Of a stretch of DNA of 64,000 nt, positions 59,925 to 64,000 are shown piece by piece (positions within the stretch are counted from its first letter, which is position 1; each line of letters starts with the position of its first letter). The stretch spans positions 1,674,001 to 1,738,000 of the forward strand of contig CAVZTF010000003.1 in NCBI GenBank assembly GCA_963778185.1, read 5' to 3'. The DNA is from RPQJ01 sp963778185. Lineage in GTDB: Bacteria; Pseudomonadota; Gammaproteobacteria; Steroidobacterales; Steroidobacteraceae. The notes beneath the pieces were generated by a model, which was not told where the DNA came from, ran no database searches, and saw only the letters and a list, made by a program, of their open reading frames with translations. The translations under genes were made by a program, and so were the position numbers.

Positions 59925-60284
59925 TTGCCCGGTCCGCTCGAAGCGGCCGTCGAGAAGCTGCGGCTGGGCCGCCAGTCGCGGCACGTGTTCCTGTGCGTGG
60001 GCGGCAAGTGCGCCCCGCCGGAACACGGCCAGGAGAGCTGGGACTACCTGAAGAAGCGGCTGCGCGAGCTCGGGTTGCAGGACGCCGAGGGCGGCGTGCT
60101 GCGCACCAGGGCCGACTGCCTGCGCATCTGCACGTCCGGCCCGATCGCCGTCGTCTATCCCGACGGCACCTGGTATCGGGACTGCACACCCGCCAACCTC
60201 GAGCGCATCATCCAGCAGCACCTGATCGGTGGCCGCGAGGTCGCGGAGCTGGTGATCCTGACGGCCCCGCTCGCCAAGGGGTAG
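59925..60284 (+). CDS. Thioredoxin-like [2Fe-2S] ferredoxin
   Basis: 119 residues from a TTG 4 nt after the glnB stop; no ATG or GTG is available between that stop and the conserved part, so the start is tentative. Cluster ligands are Cys pairs in FLCVGGKCAPPEHG (C-x4-C) and DCLRICTSGPIAVVYPDG (C-x3-C), as in thioredoxin-like ferredoxins related to NuoE and (2Fe-2S) ferredoxins of Azotobacter/Aquifex type. Probably co-transcribed with glnB. A CxxxxxxxxxxxC-spacing check against the family would confirm it. Confidence 0.75.
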   Translation: MPGPLEAAVEKLRLGRQSRHVFLCVGGKCAPPEHGQESWDYLKKRLRELGLQDAEGGVLRTRADCLRICTSGPIAVVYPDGTWYRDCTPANLERIIQQHLIGGREVAELVILTAPLAKG

Positions 60285-60354
60285 GGCAGGGGATTGTGGC
60301 GGGGAGTTCGTTCTACACTACCCCCTCACCACCAGCCCCTGTCCGCCGGTCCCC

Positions 60355-61329
60355 ATGTCCTACGCCATCCGCATCCATTCCCACGGCGGCCCCGAGGCCA
60401 TGCAATGGGAGCCCGTCGACCCGGGCGAGCCGGGACGCGGCGACGCGCTGATCCGCCAGACAGCCGTCGGCCTGAACTTCATCGACGTGTACGAGAGGAC
60501 GGGTCTCTACCAGAACCCCCTGCCGTCCGGACTCGGGCGCGAGGCGGCGGGGGCCATCGAGGCGCTCGGCCCAGGGGTGCGCGGATTCGCGGTCGGCGAC
60601 CGGGTGGCCTACGTGCACGGCCAACCAGGGGCCTACGCGCAGCATCGCGTGCTGCCCGTCAACAGGCTGGTGAAGATCCCCGATGGCGTCAGCGACCGCC
60701 TGGCCGCCGCGGCGATGCTCAAAGGCCTCACGGCCGGGTTCCTCGTTCGGCGTACCCACCGGGTGAAGAAGGGCGACACCGTGGTCGTGCACGCCGCCGC
60801 AGGTGGCGTGGGGCTGATCGTGGCGCAATGGGCGCGCCACCTGGGCGCGACGGTGATCGGCGTCGTCGGCAGCGACGCCAAGGCCGCCATCGCGCGCAAC
60901 CACGGGTGCCAGCACGCGCTGGTTCGCGGCCAGGGCGACCTCGCGGTGCAGGTCCGGGAGCTCACGGCCGGGCGCGGCGTCGACGTCGTGTACGACTCGA
61001 TCGGCCAGGACACGTTCTTCGCGTCGCTCGACTGCCTGAAGCCCATGGGCCTGATGGTCACGTTCGGCAACGCCTCGGGCCCCGTGCCGGCGATCCAGCC
61101 GCTCGAGCTCGCACGGCGCGGGTCGCTGTTCCTCACCCGGCCGGTGCTGTTCCACTACATCGCGCGGCGCGCCGACCTCGAGCGCGCGGCGCGCGAACTG
61201 TTTGCGGCCATCGGGCGGGGTGCGGTGCGCATCGAGATCGGCCAGACCTACGCGCTGCAGGACGTCGCGCAAGCCCATCGCGACCTGGAATCCCGCCGCA
61301 CCGTGGGCTCGTCGGTGCTCATCCCATAG
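60355..61329 (+). CDS. qor: NADPH:quinone oxidoreductase (zinc-free MDR family)
   Basis: 324 residues. GroES-like domain (GLNFIDVYERTGLY, GREAAGAIEALGPGV) and Rossmann domain with the NADPH motif HAAAGGVGLIVAQWARHLGA (about 145-164), then GVDVVYDSIGQDTF. No structural or catalytic zinc Cys residues. Reduces quinones by one electron with NADPH. Possible -10 TACACT at 60314-60319; no strong ribosome site. The outer-membrane protein gene follows 8 nt after its stop. Confidence 0.9.
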   Translation: MSYAIRIHSHGGPEAMQWEPVDPGEPGRGDALIRQTAVGLNFIDVYERTGLYQNPLPSGLGREAAGAIEALGPGVRGFAVGDRVAYVHGQPGAYAQHRVLPVNRLVKIPDGVSDRLAAAAMLKGLTAGFLVRRTHRVKKGDTVVVHAAAGGVGLIVAQWARHLGATVIGVVGSDAKAAIARNHGCQHALVRGQGDLAVQVRELTAGRGVDVVYDSIGQDTFFASLDCLKPMGLMVTFGNASGPVPAIQPLELARRGSLFLTRPVLFHYIARRADLERAARELFAAIGRGAVRIEIGQTYALQDVAQAHRDLESRRTVGSSVLIP

Positions 61330-61337
61330 ACAACCCG

Positions 61338-62972
61338 ATGCGTGCTCCCCGGCGCCCAGCGGCCCGCATGGTTGCGGTCCTCAATGCGGCCTGGCTCGCC
61401 GCGGCGCGGGCCCAGGACCCGATTCCCCCTCCCGAGCAGCTCGAGGCGCGAGGCGCCGTCGTCGGCGACATCCGCATCGTCGTCGGCGACGTCTTCGACA
61501 CCAGCGTCCACGGCGAGAGCGGCTGGCTCTATCGAGCGGCGAATACGCTGCACATCGAAACCCGGCCTGCGGTGATCCGCGGGCAGCTGCTGCTCAAGCC
61601 CGGCCATCCCTACCGTCACCGGCTGCTGCTCGAGACCGAGCGCATCCTGCGCGCCAACGACTACATCTACGAGGCGACGATCGTGCCGGTCGCGTTCGAC
61701 GGTCACACCGTGGACCTCGAGGTGCGCACGCGCGACGTGTGGACGCTGAACCCGGGCGTCAATTTCAACCGCAAGGGCGGCAGCAACGCCTTCGGCGTCC
61801 AGCTCGAGGAGAGCAACCTGCTCGGCAACGGGCAAAAGTTCCAGCTCGAGTGGGAGGACGACGTCGACCGCGAGTCGCTGACTTTCTCATTCAGCGACCC
61901 GCACGTCCGCCACAGCTTCACGCGGCTCGCGGTCGCCTACTCCGACGCCGACGACGGGGACACCAAGTTCCTGCGACTCGACCGGCCGTTCTACGCGCTC
62001 GACAGCCGCTGGTCGGCGGGCACGGTGCTGAGCAACAGCCTGCGCAACGACGCACGCTATGCGCTCGGCGAGAACATCGGCGAGTTCCAGCACCGGGACG
62101 AGCACTATGAAGTGAGCGGCGGCTGGTCGCGCGGGCTCGTCGACGGGTGGGCGAAGCGCTGGACCTACGGCCTCACCCATGAGCAGGACTCCTTCGAGAT
62201 CGACCCGCTCGAGCCCCTGGGCGGCCCGCTGCCCGGCGATCGCGAGCTCACCTATCCATGGCTCGGCTTCGAGGTCGTCGAGGACCGCTTCGACGAACGC
62301 AGGAACCTGGACCAGATCAGCCGCACCGAGGACGTGCTGGTGGGGTTCCGCGCTGGCGGCAGGCTGGGCATCGCCGTGGACGGCGCAGGCTCGGATCGCG
62401 ATGCATTCGTGATGAGCGCCTACGTCCGCAAAGGTGCGGACCTGCGTCCGGGCCGCGACACGCTGTTCGGGACCGCTTCCGTGTCGGGCAGGCTGGAGGG
62501 CGGCGAGGTGGTGAACGGACTGCTGGGCGCCGAGTCCCGCTACTACCTCGCCACTTCGAAGCGCAGCAAGTTCTACGCGAGCGTGTCCGGCGCGGTCGCG
62601 GAGCAGCTCGACGAGGAGTGGCAACTGCTGCTCGGTGGCGACAACGGCCTGCGTGGCTACCCGCTGCGTTACCAGGCTGGCACCGCGCGTGCCCTGCTGA
62701 CGCTGGAGCAGCGCTACTACACCGACTGGTATCCGTTCCGACTGTTCTACGTTGGCGGTGCGACCTTTTTCGACATGGGCCGCACCTGGGGGCGCGACGT
62801 CACCGGCCTGGAGAGCATGGGCCTGCTCAAGGACGTCGGCATCGGGCTGAGGCTCGGCTCGAGCCGCTCGTCGTTCGGCAACGTGATCCACGTCGACCTC
62901 GCGTTCCCGCTCGACGGGAACGGCGACATCGACGACATGCAACTGATCATCGAGACCAAGGGAAGTTTCTGA
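61338..62972 (+). CDS. BamA/TamA-family outer-membrane protein
   Basis: 544 residues. Weak signal peptide (MVAVLNAAWLAAARA). Residues ~65-140 form a POTRA-like domain (RGQLLLKPGHPYRHRLLLETERILRANDYIYEATIVPV), followed by a 16-strand barrel with the bacterial surface antigen signature: LGGDNGLRGYPLRYQAGTARAL (the RGY-type lid motif) and the terminal strand MQLIIETKGSF ending in Phe. Much shorter than BamA (one POTRA rather than five), so likely a TamA/Sam50-like or patatin-type surface assembly protein. Follows qor closely. Confidence 0.85.
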   Translation: MRAPRRPAARMVAVLNAAWLAAARAQDPIPPPEQLEARGAVVGDIRIVVGDVFDTSVHGESGWLYRAANTLHIETRPAVIRGQLLLKPGHPYRHRLLLETERILRANDYIYEATIVPVAFDGHTVDLEVRTRDVWTLNPGVNFNRKGGSNAFGVQLEESNLLGNGQKFQLEWEDDVDRESLTFSFSDPHVRHSFTRLAVAYSDADDGDTKFLRLDRPFYALDSRWSAGTVLSNSLRNDARYALGENIGEFQHRDEHYEVSGGWSRGLVDGWAKRWTYGLTHEQDSFEIDPLEPLGGPLPGDRELTYPWLGFEVVEDRFDERRNLDQISRTEDVLVGFRAGGRLGIAVDGAGSDRDAFVMSAYVRKGADLRPGRDTLFGTASVSGRLEGGEVVNGLLGAESRYYLATSKRSKFYASVSGAVAEQLDEEWQLLLGGDNGLRGYPLRYQAGTARALLTLEQRYYTDWYPFRLFYVGGATFFDMGRTWGRDVTGLESMGLLKDVGIGLRLGSSRSSFGNVIHVDLAFPLDGNGDIDDMQLIIETKGSF

Positions 62973-62990
62973 AGGCTGCGTTCCCGGCGC

Positions 62991-63512
62991 TCAGCGATCG
63001 ATGCCGATGCGGTCGACGAGCAGTTCGAACGGCCCGGCCTGCTTGTCGCTGATCATCAGGCCAAGAGCCCGCACCCGGCGCGGGTCGAGCGCCGGTGCGA
63101 ACGGGACCTTGCGGCCGCGGAAGGTGGCCACGAATGCCGCCACGGGCAACCTCACCTCGGTCCACTCGCCGGCCGGCGGGGAGAAGCGCGCCTGGTACTG
63201 GATGCCGTCGAATCCATCGCCGGTGCGCAGCGTGAACTTGTAGCGTTTGCCGTCGCCGCGCACCCGCAGCACGAAAGCCTTGGCACCGGCCGTGTCCCAG
63301 TCGCGGGGCGGGGTGCGCACCGAGGCGAATCCGCCGAAGTTCTCCAGCGAAACGTTCCCGCTGAAACGCGCGACGCCGGGCTCGGCCGGGCTGACCGTGC
63401 TGCTCGAGACGCCGCCCATGACCGCGTCGTCCACCGGGCGCCACAGTGCGGCGTCCGCCGGATCCTCGAATTCGAGCAGAGCAACGGTCATGAGCAGCGC
63501 CAGCGACGTCAC
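62991..63512 (-). CDS. CIA30-family protein
   Basis: 173 residues from a GTG overlapping the alcohol dehydrogenase stop (GTGA), preceded by AGGTGA; an ATG at 63491 is an alternative. The jelly-roll CIA30 (NDUFAF1-like) signature is clear: FEDPADAALWRPVDDAVMGGVSSS, FSGNVSLENFGGFASVRT, RVRGDGKRYKFTLRT, and the end ALGLMISDKQAGPFELLVDRIGI. Bacterial members are uncharacterised carbohydrate-binding-like proteins; a role in respiratory complex assembly is unproven. Confidence 0.88.
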   Translation of the reverse strand: MTSLALLMTVALLEFEDPADAALWRPVDDAVMGGVSSSTVSPAEPGVARFSGNVSLENFGGFASVRTPPRDWDTAGAKAFVLRVRGDGKRYKFTLRTGDGFDGIQYQARFSPPAGEWTEVRLPVAAFVATFRGRKVPFAPALDPRRVRALGLMISDKQAGPFELLVDRIGIDR

Positions 63513-64000
63513 GCGATTTCGATCACCTGGCGGATCGACTCGCCCGCGGCCAGCCGGTCGAACGCCGCGTTGATGTCCTCGAGGCGGATGCGCTCGCTGA
63601 GCAACCGGTCGACTGGCAGGTGTCCAGCGCGATACCACTCTATGTAGCGCGGGATGTCGCGCGAGGGCACGCAACTGCCGAGATAGCTGCCTTTGAGGGT
63701 GCGTTCCTCCGCGACGAGGTTCAGGTGCTGGATGCTGAACTTCTGGTCCGGGTGGGAGAGGCCGGCGCTCACCGTCGTGCCGCCACGGGCCGTGATCCGA
63801 TAGGCGAGCTCGAGCGCCCGCGCCGCGCCGGCCATCTCGAAGGCGTACTCGACGCCGCCGTGCGTGAGCTCGCGCACCTGTTCGGCCGCGTCGGGCGCCG
63901 ACGCATTGACGGTCGCGGTGGCTCCGAGCCCGCGCGCCACGGCGAGCTTGCCCTCGTTCATGTCGATCGCGACGATCTGCGGCGCCTCGAGCATGCGCGC
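63509..64000 (-). CDS. Zinc-type alcohol dehydrogenase, C-terminal part (start outside window)
   Basis: About 163 residues of the C-terminal part, open to the window edge. Coenzyme domain with VAIDMNEGKLAVARGLGATATVNA (NAD adenosine-binding Asp), then TVSAGLSHPDQKFSIQHLNLVAEERTLKGSYLGSCVPSRDIPRY, typical of class III-like/AdhC alcohol dehydrogenases. The catalytic zinc ligands would be upstream. Translationally coupled to the CIA30 gene. Confidence 0.88.
   Translation of the reverse strand, partial: ARMLEAPQIVAIDMNEGKLAVARGLGATATVNASAPDAAEQVRELTHGGVEYAFEMAGAARALELAYRITARGGTTVSAGLSHPDQKFSIQHLNLVAEERTLKGSYLGSCVPSRDIPRYIEWYRAGHLPVDRLLSERIRLEDINAAFDRLAAGESIRQVIEIA

Overview
The window is about 64 kb of GC-rich, gene-dense bacterial chromosome with short intergenic gaps, many ATGA/GTGA start-stop overlaps and no tRNA, rRNA, IS element, prophage or CRISPR array that I could recognise. 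A gammaproteobacterial-type GshA, CbpA-CbpM, TrxC, a YceJ/YceI pair, a full cbb3 oxidase locus and a FixLJ-type system point to an aerobic to microaerobic proteobacterium. It is probably a gammaproteobacterium, possibly of a Steroidobacterales/Nevskiales-like lineage; the exact placement is an inference.

Layout. 1-9.2 kb: the end of a TonB-dependent receptor is followed without a real gap by a type 2 IPP isomerase and a complete six-gene ebo cluster (order F-A-B-D-E-C), closed by a VOC-family protein. This is the most interesting system in the window: a conserved but biochemically unresolved pathway, here joined to isoprenoid precursor isomerisation and an outer-membrane receptor. 9.2-12.5 kb: a DUF4097 adhesin-like beta-repeat protein, a PutP-type symporter and an adjacent 2OG-Fe(II) oxygenase. 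12.6-18.0 kb: a ydcSTUV-patD polyamine uptake and aminobutyraldehyde oxidation operon. 18.1-20 kb: YceI/cytochrome b561 pair and a divergent YceI lipoprotein. 20-26.7 kb: VOC protein, ferrochelatase, Bcr/CflA efflux pump, succinate-semialdehyde dehydrogenase, dienelactone hydrolase, thiolase. 26.8-31.2 kb: two tandem DUF885 lipoproteins and two tandem DUF2845 proteins. 31.4-39.9 kb: gshA, a small conserved-looking ORF, isoaspartyl peptidase, single-chain pyruvate carboxylase, DUF2892, TrxC, CbpA-CbpM.

40-56.2 kb is a low-oxygen/energy-stress island: VIT-type transporter, an orphan receiver, FixJ/FixL-like two-component pair, Hsp20, copper/cbb3 maturation genes (TauE/SafE-like, ccoS, ccoI, short ccoH, ccoG), ccoNOQP, a tandem universal stress protein and a REC-PAS-GGDEF-EAL protein. 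A shared YTAGGTATW motif sits in the same orientation upstream of the orphan receiver, hsp20 and the universal stress gene, suggesting one regulon. 56.2-64 kb: PHA synthase, an FAD-dependent reductase, a PII protein behind a convincing sigma-54 promoter with two NtrC-like enhancer sites, a thioredoxin-like [2Fe-2S] protein, a quinone oxidoreductase, a BamA-family outer-membrane protein, a CIA30-like protein and the start-truncated end of a zinc alcohol dehydrogenase.

Several genes (pyc, cbpA, the GGDEF-EAL gene, one DUF2845 gene, hemH) lack a Shine-Dalgarno sequence and have a -10 hexamer 5-9 nt before the start codon, which suggests leaderless transcripts.
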